Assembly: GCA_035772405.1 (NCBI GenBank)
Contig: JAYKKM010000199.1
Coordinates: 558,001 to 622,000 of the forward strand
Length of the DNA: 64,000 nucleotides
Direction of reading: 5' to 3'
DNA from: Chrysogorgia sp. JL179-B06
Taxonomy: Eukaryota > Cnidaria > Anthozoa > Scleralcyonacea > Chrysogorgiidae
The first letter of the stretch is position 1, and every line of letters begins with the position of its first letter. This document shows, in pieces, positions 1-11,996 of the stretch. The notes beneath the pieces are model-generated. The model saw nothing but the letters and a program-made list of their open reading frames with translations. It was not told where the DNA came from and searched no databases. Both the position numbers and the translations under genes were made by a program.

Positions 1-5
1 CCCCC

Positions 6-42
6 GGATAACACGTTATCCTCTGAAGATAACACGTTATCC
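6..42. repeat. Two copies of a 15-16 bp near-palindrome
   Basis: A near-palindromic unit (GGATAACACGTTATCC) occurs at 6-21 and again, one base shorter, at 28-42. It is probably the edge of an inverted-repeat element cut by the window start. Bases 43-480 hold no recognisable gene. Confidence 0.5.
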
Positions 43-486
43 GGCGGATAAATAATTTCTGCCGTCAACTGCACCTGATTTCGATACGTTTCCCCTCTCG
101 TTTGAAGAGAGTGCTCTAGTCGTGCGTTCCCTTGTGTGTGGTTCTCGAGTTGATGTTGAAGCGAGGCCAACTCACTGCTGTCTATCTAGAAATAAGGAAG
201 TACAGATTCAGCTTCAGATCAACCGTACCAGGTGATCCGACCATGAGATTCTGGCGCATGTTATCAATTGTAAATGTTAGTTTTGGTAAATTTTCTGCGC
301 TGTATTTTGATATGAAACGAATGCTCTCGGGTGTAAAAGAGAAGTTTCTTTCTGGTTAAAGTGTTTATCACTGCACAAAATTTCGTTATTCACTGCATAA
401 ATCCGATTTATCACTGTACACTACAATTAACGCTTGCAAAAGGTTCACAATTTTCAATCATTCTATCTTTAGCAAAAAAACAAACT

Positions 487-597
487 AATACAATAATATA
501 CAATAATATATATATATACAATAATATACAATAATATATATATATACAATAATACAATAAATATATATACAATAATACAATAAATATATGTATAGGA
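487..597. repeat. AT-rich microsatellite (ATACAATA-type)
   Basis: Imperfect ATACAATA/TATA repeats. Both strands give open frames rich in Tyr and Ile, but these are low-complexity artefacts. Confidence 0.8.
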
Positions 598-612
598 AAT
601 AACACGGTTCGA

Positions 613-709
613 GAAGAATTAATGAAAAATCGCACGTGTGTTTGGCGAAATATTCATAATACCTATGAATATTTCGCCAAACACAAGTGCGATTTTTCAT
701 TAATTCTTC
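613..709. repeat. Long hairpin / foldback element
   Basis: Arms of about 45 nt at 613-657 and 665-709 are nearly perfect reverse complements with a 7-nt loop. This is a foldback MITE or the fused ends of one. It has no coding content. Confidence 0.75.
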
Positions 710-832
710 GAGAACAAATACCTTTTCAATCAATTTTACGCGTTCCTAAATACCCCTAAATTTTACTACGAAGCGGGAAAACTGATGATCACTGATGTTT
801 GTATATACTAAAATCCAAACATCCCGGATGTG

Positions 833-878
833 ATTTTTTACTAGGGGTATTATTTTTAAATACCCCTAGTAAAAAAAT
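833..878. repeat. Short hairpin with TACCCCTAG arms
   Basis: ACTAGGGGTA and TACCCCTAGT, extended by T and A runs, form an inverted repeat. The string ATACCCCTA also appears near 748, so the segment 745-878 may be one small inverted-repeat element. Confidence 0.55.
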
Positions 879-1289
879 TTAAGTTTAATACTGATGTCAT
901 TAGCCAATCAGGAATGAGTAAAATTGATTGAAATGGTATTAATATGATAATACAATAATATACAATGATATATACCAGTAACTGTTGGTTGTGTTGTTGT
1001 TCGATGTCGTGAATAATTTGCTGCTGGACCTTTATCTTCGAAAACAAACATAAACCATGTTAAAGTGATGATATATTTACTATCGTATAAAAATAGGTAC
1101 GCAATGCGTACATGTGTCTGCTGACATTTTAGTTACAGAGAAATGTGAGATAAGCAAGTTCATTGGCTTGTGTCTATTCTTTGTGAGTATGTCCGAGGCT
1201 ATAAGAATGGGTGCTGAACTAGAAGATAGTTTCTCGCTAATTAAGTTGTCACGATATACTGCAGAGTGGGGGCAAACATTTAAAATATA

Positions 1290-1415
1290 TTTGCTCAATG
1301 GTTAGAGCGTCTCACCGGCAATCAGAAGGTTACAGGTTCGATTCCTCTCCGGGACTCAGAATAATTTTTCTGAGGATACTAGCTTTGACGATCGTCCATG
1401 TATCATTTGGAAATT
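1290..1415 (+). repeat. tRNA-derived SINE family A, 5'-truncated copy
   Basis: It contains the A-box region GCTCAATGGTTAGAGC and B box GGTTCGATTCC, followed by a body with TTTTTCTGAGGATAC and GACGATCGTCCATGTATC. The same head and body recur at 6164 (+), 18815 (+), 18125 (-) and 49210 (-). Dispersed copies with a common non-tRNA body indicate a SINE, not a tRNA gene. Confidence 0.75.
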
Positions 1416-1632
1416 ATAAGTTTATTCAAACCATATAGGTTGTAGGCTAGCAATGTCTGAAATCGCATTTATTTCACTGTTATATCTACGAAAGTTTAGC
1501 GATCATGTTTGAGTTAATTGAGATGCGTTATGTACAATTACTTCGGCTAAAATATTAAGCGATTTTGAAATACATGAGCCGACCACTGAAACATAAAATA
1601 TAGCAACATCACCCAAGCAACATCTGCATCAT

Positions 1633-2474
1633 CTGTTGCACTGTACGCTGATGACACAAAATGTTACCGTGGAATCAAGGCTACTCAGTGTGTTGAATGT
1701 CTTCAACATGATCTTGATGGTGTCAACAAATGGTGTCAAGTATGGAGAATGGATCTCAATCAATCTAAATGTGAAGTTCTCACAGTGACTAGGAATCTTC
1801 AACTTGTACAGTCCAAGTACCATCTAAACGACATTCCAATCACCAGAACAAATGTCCAGAAAGATCTTGGTGTTCTCGTCACATCCGACCTTAAATGGAA
1901 CCAGCATGTGTCAATGGTCTGTGCTAAAGCGAACAAAATGCTTGGTTTCATTAAAAGATCTTCAATGGACATCCTCAATGACAACACCCGCCTCGCGCTG
2001 TACAAAACGATGGTAAGAAGTCAGTTGGCGTATTGCTCGCAGGTTTGGTCACCGCAATCTGTCTCGTTAATTCTTCAAATCGAAAATGTTCAACGATGTG
2101 CAACGAGATACATTCTATCACTTCCATTTAGATCAGGGGTATCATACAAGGACAGATTACTTAAAACTGGATTGCTTTCATTATGTTACTGGCACGAATA
2201 CCTAGACTACCTCTTCAAAAAATTAACTTTATCCGACAACTCAAACATCGAAATGAAGATCACACATCGTACGACCAGACAAAACAATGGAACTAATCAA
2301 ATAACACTAAATATCCCACAAGTCAAGACCTTAACACTCGAAAGTAGTTTCTATTGCAGATCTCCAAGAATATTTAATTGCTTACCACCAAATTTACATC
2401 AATCAACCATCTCTATCGGACAGTTTAAACATAATCTACTAATCTATTACCAGAACCTTGCAGAAACGATCTAG
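1633..2474 (+). pseudogene. 5'-truncated non-LTR retrotransposon (reverse transcriptase C-terminal half)
   Basis: The open frame enters upstream of the ATG at 1749. It shows the RT catalytic box LYADDTK near 1639, then a C-terminal region typical of Jockey/CR1-like LINEs (motifs VQKDLGVLVTSDLKWNQH, LALYKTMVRSQLAYCSQVW and IENVQRCATRYI). Palm motifs upstream of YADD and the endonuclease are absent, so it is a dead 5'-truncated insertion. The frame stays open to the stop at 2472-2474, which suggests a fairly recent insertion. Confidence 0.8.
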
Positions 2475-3205
2475 GGCTATGAGTTGGATGACGTAAATAT
2501 GACACTTAAAAACGGGTGTGCCCATTTTGGATACGAAATATGTGAAGTATGAGTATATGTGGCGTGTATAAACAGTAAGAGTAGATAGCGATTGCGAATA
2601 GTGTGAGATGGTGTATGCTTTCGGGATATATATGGGTGCAGGATAATGAGACCTACATCGGTATTGAATATTGTATAAGATGTTGGAATATTGTATAAGT
2701 AGTTCCATGTGACGTCCACCGGTGACGTCAAGCGTTTTTATCATTGAGAGAAATCACAAATCGTATAATCTGAACAAACCTCGTCTGTTTTGCTCGTCAG
2801 TGCGTCTGTGAGTAACTGATTGGTTGAACTCAACGTTTTGAATCTCATCATGATACCAAGCAACATAGAATCACTGGAGTTCTCGATGTAGTCTTTTAAA
2901 AAAAGAACAACCATAAAACATTGAATTTTAAACATTGAATTTTAAACATCGAATTTGGACTTTGAATCCTCAGTTGAATTCAATTTTCAACATGCAAATA
3001 TTAAAGTTCACCTTCAGGAATAATCTCTAAGACTTTCACCAAATATTTCTCATAAGATGAGTACTTCTCTACTCGTTTTTGAAGCTCTATTTGCCTGTAA
3101 TATTTATAAATCCTGCAGTAAGCTTACTGTAGTCTGTATAGATAAATATAATGAAATAATAAAACTTATAGATAAAACTAATGAAAGCTGCTAAGTTCTC
3201 AAAAG
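2475..3205. other. Intergenic, no gene seen
   Basis: AT-rich sequence. Short open frames on both strands have no recognisable motifs. A short direct repeat (TTGAATTTTAAACAT) lies near 2920-2950. Confidence 0.5.
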
Positions 3206-3209
3206 AACT

Positions 3210-3686
3210 GGATATAATATGAAAAAGAGAAATAAGTCATAAGAGAACTTCAATGTGTCGAAAAGTGAAATAGACACAATCCGAAACATCGTCCATGAAT
3301 ATAGGTAAGTACTCTTACTTAAAATGCCTATCTCACGTTTGAGGATTTTACATATTCGTAATATTTGAGTTCCTGAGCAAAATCGTAATATATCTTGTCA
3401 GCCGAAAACTTCATCTTCATGGACTTTTTTGCTGTTAATAAAGTCATTTTTGTGGCAAGTAACAAAAGAAAACTCTTGTGACATCAATGCCTCTTGTGAC
3501 ATCACATCTGGTAACTTCGACAGCGAAAAAGTCCGTGAAGATGAATATTTTCGGCTGACAAGATATATTATGATTTTGCTCAGGAAGACCCAAATATTAT
3601 GGATATGTAAAATCCCCAAACGTGAGATAGTCACTTATTTTTCGACACATTGAAGTTCTCTTATTTCTCCTTTTTATATTATATGT
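3210..3686. mobile_element. PLE-tail repeat interrupted by a foldback MITE
   Basis: The outer ends are inverted copies of a segment containing GAACTTCAATGTGTCGAAAA (3239 region, and its complement near 3640). Between them lies a foldback at about 3328-3628 with arms of about 105 bp that begin ATGCCTATCTCACGTTTG. Just before it sits CCGAAACATCGTCCATGAATAT, a relic of the GAAACGTCGTCCATGAATAT tail also seen at 21490, 37825 and 61575. Confidence 0.65.
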
Positions 3687-4144
3687 AGATAAATATAGAT
3701 TACTAATTGTTTTCACTTGTTTTATTTTTCAATTTTTAACGTGTTTCAATGAAAATTTATTCCCATGTTACTGTGAAGAAAATTCCAAAATAGGCTCGAA
3801 GATACCGGTTCAATAATTTGTATAACCTGGAAATTTAGTATACCTTTGCCTTAGCGTTTTTAATTCATCCTTATGAATTTCCAATTCTCTCGTTTTCTGT
3901 TCCCTCAATCTGTTTTCTTTTTGATATTTCTCCAGGGCACGTCTCCTCTTTGCTTCGGTTTCTTTAATAAACTTGTCAAACTTGTTGACTCTTTCCTTGA
4001 TCTAAGGGTATGTATATGAAAACTGTAACTAATTAACCCAAAGCCAAATTAGTGCAAGTATTTACACTCGGGGTAAAACCTATCGAACAAAAAGGGGCTA
4101 TAAAAATATTCGTTATATTTTCACTCCGCTTATGCTACACAGCT

Positions 4145-4366
4145 AAAAATCGCACAAGTTGTTGCAATGTTGTTGGCTGAACAATACTGTAACAAGGCGG
4201 CTATCATGCGTGAACAACATTGTTGAACGAACAATGTTGTTCATCATTGTTCCGACAACATTGTTGACAACATCGTTCACAGGGTGCAGCACAACATTGT
4301 TCACGCCTGTTATGAACAACTTGTTCACGCCTGTTGACAACTACTTGCAACAGCTTGTGCGTTTTT
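4145..4366. mobile_element. Small MITE with AAAATCGCACAAG termini
   Basis: Imperfect terminal inverted repeats (AAAAATCGCACAAGTTGTTG and CAACAGCTTGTGCGTTTTT) bound an interior of overlapping AACAATGTTGTT palindromes. It is non-coding. Confidence 0.6.
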
Positions 4367-4675
4367 ACGCGTGTACCGATCGAGTAGTATAGTGGTCAGT
4401 GAACGCTGCTTGAGTTTCCAAAAGTCAAGCATATATAACAGACGTTTCCGCACGGCAGCTACCACTCGTGCGTGTCTCCTTTTTATTGGCTGTTTGTTGT
4501 CCGAACAGCCAATCAAATGGCAACACACGTGTCCGAACTTATTAAACAGCCAATCAAAAGGCGACACAGATGAGGGCTAGTTGCCCGGGAGACTGAAAAT
4601 TAGTGTTGCCACAATCCAATGAGCAGTGCTAATTACAGGTAGGGCATTCATCTGGGCCTGGGGTAAGTGGTTAAT

Positions 4676-4944
4676 TCCAGATCTCTAAATAAAGACTGGA
4701 TCGAGTAACTATTGTTCAGAAAATGAAGCCGAAAGTAGCTCGTGGCGGCCATCTTGCTGGGACCAATCTGTCTCTGATCTGTTAAGATGCTAAAATGAAT
4801 CAGTTGTCCAAGGTTTTCCCATAATATAGAACACAAACTACGGCTCCATAACAGTAACTATGAAGCCGGAATTAGCGCGTGGCGGTCGCCATATTGGAGT
4901 GACCACGGTGGTCCGTCCAATATGGCTTTATTTAGAGATCAGCG
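4676..4944. mobile_element. MITE with AGATCTCTAAATAAAG termini
   Basis: The ends AGATCTCTAAATAAAG (about 4679) and CTTTATTTAGAGATC (about 4926) are inverted. Inside, related modules with GTGGCGG and CCATATTGG/CCATCTTG are repeated. Confidence 0.5.
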
Positions 4945-4952
4945 GATAGAAG

Positions 4953-5011
4953 TAGCGTTACGTCACGCTAGGCTACGTTACGTCACGCTAGGCTACGTTA
5001 CGTCACGCTAA
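4953..5011. repeat. Tandem repeat, 20-bp unit, about 3 copies
   Basis: The unit GTTACGTCACGCTAGGCTAC is repeated three times with almost no divergence. Each copy contains TACGTCAC, a CRE-like octamer, by chance or otherwise. Confidence 0.8.
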
Positions 5012-5162
5012 AAATATAGAAACATCTTGACGTCATAAGCTACTACATTTGCATATCACACAAGGCTAAATATCTCAAGAACGACGTGAGATATGAAAGC
5101 GATGTAAATGACTATTCCTCGTCATTTTAGGAGTTCATTCAAATAAGACAAACTTAATTCAT

Positions 5163-5640
5163 TTCATAGGCACGTTAATTATTTCCTGTCCGGCTCGGAA
5201 AAACATCCAAAATTGAACTACCTCTTTGTTCTATTGGTATCTCTGGAAATATCCATAAATGTTGCCAAACCTATACCTTTTCTGAAAGCCCAATAAACCG
5301 GCTGTTACCAATGCTTTTGAATTTTCCGAACAAGATACATTATGTTAATATAAATTAGCATTAATTATCATAAATCAGGTTGAAAAACTTCCATTTTTCT
5401 AGAAAAGGCCATCTTGCACGCCCGCGTAGCATCATGAAAATTCAAAATGCCACCAATCGCAGAGTTGTTTATGAAATCAAATCAAACTTGGCGTGTGAGT
5501 GGATCTCGTGTCCCTCGCGATTATTTAAAAATTTCAATTTTTAATCTTGCGTTACCGTGTGCTGCATGTTTTTCGATTGACGACTTCGGGGGTCTTCTAC
5601 GACCCCTTTTGACTGGGCCGGACAGGAAAGAGTTAAAAAC
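5163..5640 (+). repeat. Dispersed repeat P, copy 1
   Basis: This segment is matched in reverse complement at about 26250-27160. Shared strings include CCTCTTTGTTCTATTGGTAT, ACATTATGTTAATATAAATT and TTGGCGTGTGAGTGGATCTCG. Copy 1 lacks the hAT insertion present in copy 2. The overlapping open frame 5447-5755 has no recognisable domain. Confidence 0.65.
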
Positions 5641-6159
5641 GGTTGTGTTTGTTACGTTCTGTTGTGCTCAGTTGCGTTATGTTGTTAGATTAATCTCTCT
5701 CAATTTCTACGCGACGATATTTCACCTGTTGTCAATTATACATACTGAAGGTTAAACAATGTTGACGATAAATAATAAAAAGGTTGCCATTATAACCTGT
5801 TGCTGTCTTTTTCTTAGCTTTCCTTCCTTACTTTTACAAGCTGACATTTTCTCTTGATATGCTTGCCTCTTATTGTCAAGTTCCCCCTGAAGTTTCTCGG
5901 CTTCAGTGTTTTGCTTGATGAGAAGAGTCGACTGTAGCGTTTTGATGCCAGTGGATACAAGCTTGCTGGAGGACTAAGATGAAATGTATAAAGGGGAGTC
6001 AAGTATTTGACGAAATGATGACTATAGCCATAGGTCGACCCTTTAATAAAACAGTCTCCAGAGTGCGTCATTTGAATTCTTTCGTCATTTCGGTCATTTG
6101 AATTCACTCGCTCTTTGAGTTATATTGAATATGTACAAAAGCCTACATGTTTCAAGTCT

Positions 6160-6290
6160 CCGAGTCGCGGTAGCTCAATGGTTAGAGCGTCTCACCGACA
6201 ATCAGAAGGTTACAGGTTCGATTCCTGTCCGGGACTCAGAATCATTTTTCTGAGGATACGAGCTTGACGATCGTCCATGTATCGTCTGTC
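6160..6290 (+). repeat. tRNA-derived SINE family A, fullest copy
   Basis: A tRNA-like head of about 73 nt has the A box GTAGCTCAATGGTTAGAGC, the B box GGTTCGATTCC and a perfect 5-bp T stem. It is followed by the SINE body ending GACGATCGTCCATGTATCG. The acceptor stem (GTCGCGG/CCGGGAC) has one mismatch and the anticodon stem is also imperfect, with a GAC anticodon if read as tRNA. The conserved body at five places argues for a SINE. Confidence 0.8.
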
Positions 6291-6486
6291 TACTCCAAGT
6301 TCTCATATGCAATACAACACTCTGTACATATAAAACTAAAGGGTCTATACCATTCTTTATAACCATTCTCATCAATTGAGATATCGCGAGAAGTATTTCG
6401 AGTGCGACTCCTCGATGTAGCAAATGATTTCGCCATACGAAATGAAAACGTTACCGTAAACGCAACTGATTGGAACATTTCCCGAT

Positions 6487-7210
6487 CATGGAGATCTCTA
6501 TTGCGCAAAATAGCGTTTCAATAGAATCTAACTGCGCGCTTTTTTGCCTTCAACAATTTGACATTTGTTTTGTTTAGTGGAACATTTACTGAGGCAGATC
6601 TCTATTGCGCAAAATAGCGCTTCAATAGAATGTAACTGTGCGCTTTTTTGCCTTCAACAATTTGACATTTGTTTTGTTTAGTGGAACATTTACCAAGGCA
6701 GATCTCTATTGCGAAAAATAGCGCTTCAATAGAAACTAACTTCATGCGCGCTTTTTTGCCTTCGACAATTTGACATCTGTTTTATTTAGTGGAACATTTA
6801 CCAAGGCAGATCTCTATTGCGCAAAATAGCGCTTCAATAGAATCTAACTGTGCGCTTTTTTGCCCTCAACAATTTGACATTTGTTTTATTTAGTGGAACA
6901 TTTACCAAGGCAGAAGAGCAGATCTCTATTCGGTAAAATAGCGCTTCAATAGAATCCAACTGTGCGCTTTTTTGCCTTCAACTATATTTGACATTTGTTT
7001 TATTTAGTGGGGCATTTACCAAGGCAGATCTCCATTGCGCAAAATAGCGCTTCAATAGAATCCAACTGCGCGCTTTTTTGCCTTCAACACTTTGACATCT
7101 GTTTTGTTTAATGGAACATTTACCAAGGCAGATCTCTATTGCGAAAAATAGCGCTTCAATAGAAACTAACTGCGCGTTTTTTTGCCTTCGACAATTTGAC
7201 ATTTGTTTAG
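6487..7210. repeat. Satellite array, about 105-bp unit, about 7 copies
   Basis: Units start with GATCTCTATTGCGCAAAATA at about 6494, 6598, 6701, 6809, 6921, 7027 and 7131. Spacing is 103-112 bp. Each unit holds GCGCTTCAATAGAA and ends with TTTAGTGGAACATTTACC. One unit carries a small insertion (AGAGCA at 6915). Open frames across it on the minus strand are periodic artefacts. Confidence 0.85.
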
Positions 7211-7828
7211 TTTATTTCCATTTTGCTTGTAATACCCTTAATCCTTATTGATAATAAATTAGTATTCTTACGTTTGGCAATTTTAGATGCATTTCCAGCA
7301 ATTTCAGAAGAGGTAAATTCCAAAATTTCTCAAGGGTATGCCAGACCTCGAACTCTCAGTAGAGTCGAGCCTTCTATTTAGCCCCTCCCCATCGCAAAAA
7401 CGCCCCTGCATGATCCCTGCAATAGACACTTGTGTGCACGCGTTTCAAAAAGTATAATTTTCACGGCGCTTTCACACGACAACTGACGAAACAAACGACC
7501 TCAATTAAAGAAAACGTTTTCAGTACTGACAACGATATCTGATAACCGTTTTCGCTATTGAAAACGTTTTCAACTGCCTGTCGTTTTGCCTTTTGAACTC
7601 GGAAATTTTTGAAATCTAGAAGCTCGGAAAGACAATTTGCAGCAATTTGAGCAAACTTTTTCATCTAATTCTGCAGCGAGCATAGTTCAAATGAATCCAA
7701 GAGTTACCTGCTGCCTCTTACCAGGTGACGCCATTTTTGCGCCTAGTACTGACAGAAGGGTCTGGGAATCAATCTAACACTCGCGTGGCAAGGGTTTAGG
7801 GGTTGGCCAACACTTCAGGTTATACCTG

Positions 7829-8030
7829 TTTGTAATACCATGGTTGTCTCAATTTCTTTTGTCTTTTCAGGTTGAATTAATAACTAAATTACCTCATTTG
7901 GATTAATTTATACAATCTAGAGGTCGTATTAGAACTAATACAACCTTGAATGACATCATGAGAGGTAGTATTAGCTTCTTCTCACCTGGCATGCAAAGAC
8001 ATGAAATTTCGACAACCATGGTATTACAAA
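7829..8030. mobile_element. Small MITE with TTTGTAATACCATGG termini
   Basis: TTTGTAATACCATGGTTGT near 7829 and ACAACCATGGTATTACAAA near 8011-8030 are inverted. The interior of about 160 bp has no ORF. It abuts the foldback that follows. Confidence 0.6.
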
Positions 8031-8195
8031 GTAATATCATGGTAGTGAGGTGTATTAGCTGTTAAACCGCCCGCTTGATTCGGGTCATTAAGTAAAATTC
8101 CTTCGGGCCTGCGGCCCTCAGGAATTTTACTTAATGACCCTCATCGAGCGGGCGGTTTAACAGCTAATACACCTCACTACCATGATATTACTTAT
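8031..8195. repeat. Near-perfect foldback, arms of about 70 bp
   Basis: The left arm begins AGTAATATCATGGTAGTGAG and the right arm ends CTCACTACCATGATATTACT. The arms meet at CCTTCGGGCCTGCGGCCCTCAGG with only a few mismatches. It is a young foldback MITE or a recently formed inverted duplication. Confidence 0.8.
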
Positions 8196-8199
8196 AATA

Positions 8200-9605
8200 A
8201 AATCTCGTGTAGATGAAGCCTGCAGGTAGATTACCTTAACTCTTAAGTAGCTTCTCTCCTAGCCTCTATAGTCGTACTAATACAATTGAGAAAAACCCAT
8301 TAAATTTAGCAATGCTTGTCCTGATTTATTTTTTTGGGGGGGGGGCTCAGCCCCCGGTTCCTACGCCTAGCCTATGCTACCAAAGACGCGGCGGATTGGA
8401 AAAATATGAATCACGAATGAAAAGTGCAAAACGGCTTTAATTTAATAGAATAAGCAAAAGACATTTTATGGAATTGTGTGACAAGCTAAGACCCCATTTG
8501 TCTGGAAATGAAATGATAATAAGAGACTATATACCCGCCATGAGACATGTAATTTGCGGCGCCAAATTTGCATATAAAGGCAACGTTTTCAGTAACGACG
8601 GCACTGTGTCGATTGGACAAAAAATAAAAAGAACGTCCGGCATACTTCCTGTACGATGGGATATTTATTTACATTCGTCTCGTTGTCGTCTTCCTCTCTG
8701 GAGGTAAAAGAGATGTATATCATTGGTTAGTAACCGTTTTTAAAAGGATTAGAGAAAAAAGTCTCAGAAAGGTGAAAATGAAGAGTTGATCAGAAAGTTG
8801 AAAATGAAGCGAAATCTTGCCTAAACAAAAATTGCTAAGACAAACAGTGTAATTTATAATGTAAATTAATACATCCTGGCAAATTCGATGGAAGCTTTCA
8901 CAGCTGCAGATCCGTGGTCGTCTGGAACTTAATTATATAAACTCAATTGTAAAGCGAAAAAGTGTTGAAGTGCCGAGATTTTTAGCAAAATTCGCATCGA
9001 CACAATGGACAAAGACACGTCATAGTCACATCATTCAGAAGCTTACAGAAACAAAAAACCTAACCATAGTCCTAACCTTGAAATCAACCTAATATAACCA
9101 ACATGAGTATTATAAAAGTGTTGTCGGCGTACACTCAAATTGAATACAAATTGACACTCGAAACGTCAGTATTTCATTAAGAAGATACCAGCAAAGAGTG
9201 ACCAAGAGATCAGCCTATTATAATATCAACAAACCCACAAAGTCAAGATCTTATCACTTACCGTAATTGTGTAACAAACACGTTTCTGTTCGGTGTGTCT
9301 AGATCCAATCTATACGAAGCCATATTGTGCAGATAATTTCCCGGCAAAACAACGCGAGTGTTTTAGAAGTGTATTTACTTTAAATAGAACGTCTATGTAC
9401 TTCGCTAATTAATTAAAAATAAACAGTTGCCATAGTGATAGATTCTAATGCACGCGACTCCACACCGCTAGAGCCAGACCTCTTCGCTGTTTTGTGGAGC
9501 TTACGAAACATTGGCCTAAACCTGGCATGCTCCGGCTTACCTATTTTCTTTCTGTAAAGTTGGTTCGATTTAATATTAAAGAAAGTGCAATGAGTTGAGG
9601 AAGAT
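8200..9605. other. Intergenic, no gene recognised
   Basis: It contains a G-run with a GGCTCAGCCCCC hairpin (8335-8360), typical of decayed hAT ends in this window. An open frame at 8468-8707 has no recognisable domain. A CGAAACGTCAGTATTTCATT string near 9160 matches the PLE-tail motif at 19800. Confidence 0.45.
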
Positions 9606-11565
9606 ATGTCTTGTGAAGGAGAGAGAAGAGAAAAGGTAAGTCATGCAGCTAGAGTCAAGGAAATTATGCGATGGCGTATTACTTTTTTGATGACCATCGG
9701 CATCATAACATTGAAGGACTAAAATCAATTTCAAAATTAAAAATCACATGTAGATGCAAATATGATGTATAATTGTGTTGTGTGGTTTGCAAACATTAAC
9801 AATTGCTTGAGATTCACAAGACAAAGGTTTGGCAGTCATGTTAATATGAACTTCTTTTGTTTGTGGCACCAGGTAGTGGGCCCCCTGCCAAATATGGAGT
9901 GGAATATTATAATGAAAATAGCGACATTACTGACATATTTCATTATCGTATTTAGTCAGAACTAACTTACAGGGCCGGGCTGATAATCGATTCTCCTCGA
10001 CCCCAGCCTCCTGTGAATTATCTGCAATTTATGGTGAAGAATCATTAATGTCCTGGGTGGGAGATTGATCTTTAGTTGATAAGAGCTGATTTGCCAACAT
10101 TGACTCGAGGAGGAAGGAATATGTATTGTACTGTATAGTGGTAATATAGAAGTTATAGTCAAGCCTTCATGGAGCCCCAGATCCAAGGGCCCTGTCTACC
10201 TCTGTTATGCCACTGTGTTTTGCAATACAAATTGAAAATCTGAGAGGTTCACATACTGCCGAAATAGTGTGTATGAGTTCTAATGTTATGAGCAAAGATT
10301 GCCTTTTCATCAGAGAGTGAAAGTTGAGTATATCTCTCTTTATTCATTGATGTGTTATTTGCTCTAATATAAAATTAATATTGATGCCTTTCATCCACCT
10401 TAAGGAACTTTCATATGTTGGTGAAATTAATGCATTGTCGTCATTGCTAAAGTCTCTCCTTGAAAAAGCGAAGCAAAGTGTACGACAGTCTCTGGAGTGT
10501 TTTGTCAGTGATGAAGTACGCCAACTTGGAGCGGCCATTGGTGGTTATTTCAAATGCATGAATGGCTTTGGTGTAAAGACGAGGGCTGCTTTAGAGGCAA
10601 CGTGGAGTAAATGTTACCAGTCTCAGGACATCCGCGATGCTGTGGAGGAGTTACTTGAAGTTGAGGATAACTGGAATGCTTTCTTAGACAATGTGGATTG
10701 TATGTTAGCTGGAGCAGTCGTGGATGAGATGCAAGTGTCCGCTGGTATGCATGCGCCTTGTGATATACCATTGATAAATGTGACTACTAAAAGGTGATTA
10801 AAGTATTGGTGTTATTACAGATATTTTACTTATAATCAAATTATATTGTATATATATAGTTATGCATTCTACCTGGATGATGATCCAGAAACTTATAAGG
10901 GATTTTACAATAAGTTACAGTATAAGGTGGTACATGTACTGTTGATAGATTTTGATACATGTATGATCTTTGCAAGTTGTTACATATCCAAACACTGATG
11001 ATTGGCCTATACTCACTTTCATTTCAGTTCCATAAGCCTTGGTGATATGATTGGACAGAGGTTTTTGCTGTTGGTTTTCTTGAGGCACTTTGCTTGACTA
11101 CCTTGACGTGATCATGTGCTGCAGCTTCAAGATCATGAGGGTGATCTTGCAGAAGCTGGAGCTACAGTTGCTGTTGTTAGTTATGGTTCACAGGTAACAA
11201 AACAGAATTTTAGCATTTTCATACAATCTTGTTGTACACCTTGCTGTAAATCTTGCTGGAGCAAAACTGGAGAGCTGTATGATAGCAACAGCAGCTAGCA
11301 GCAGTAGTAGTAGCAGCAGCAGCAGTAAAACAGCAGCACGCTGCAGCAGTAGCAGAAGCAACAACAGCAACAGCAGATAGCAGCAACAGCAGATAGCAGT
11401 AGCAACAGCAGCAGCAGCTAGCAATAGCTAGCAACAGCAGTAGCAGTAGCAACAGCAGTTAGCAGAAGCAGTAACAGCAGCACACTGCAGCAGTAGCAGA
11501 AGCAACAACAGCTAGCAGCAGCAGCTAGCAACAGCAGCTAGCAACAGTAGCTAGCAGTAGGAACA

Positions 11566-11605
<40 letters not shown>

Positions 11606-11965
11606 TGCAACAGCAGCAACTAGCAGCAGCAGCAACAACAACAGCAGCAGCAATGCAGCAGCTAGCAGCAGCAGCAGTAGTAGCAGCAGCAGCAGCAACA
11701 ACAGCAGAAATGGCAACAGCAGCAGCTAGCAGCAGTAGCAGCAGCAACAACAACAACAGCAGCAGCAGCTAGCAGTGGCAGCAGCAGTAGTAGCAGTAGC
11801 AGTAGCAGCAGTAGCAGTAGCAGTAGCAGCAGTAGTAGCAGTAGTAGCAGTAGCAGTAGCAGCAGTAGTAGCAGTAGCAGCAGCAGCAGCAGTAGCAGCA
11901 GCAGTAGTAGTAGTAGTAGCAGCAGAAGTAGCAGAAGCTAGCAGCAGCAGCAGCAGCTAGCAGCT

Positions 11966-11996
<31 letters not shown>

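Noticed and set aside
6160..6240. Genuine tRNA gene (GAC anticodon)
   Set aside because: Mismatches in the acceptor and anticodon stems, and the same head plus non-tRNA body at several loci, show a SINE.
11028..11193. Reading exon 3 as a pseudogene exon because of two stops
   Set aside because: Both stops are TGA with C-x-x-C spacing in a redox fold, splice phases are intact, and a SECIS follows.
11188..11960. Poly-Leu/Ala/Val/Ser open frames over the CAG array
   Set aside because: Trinucleotide repeats leave all frames open; the array is intronic.
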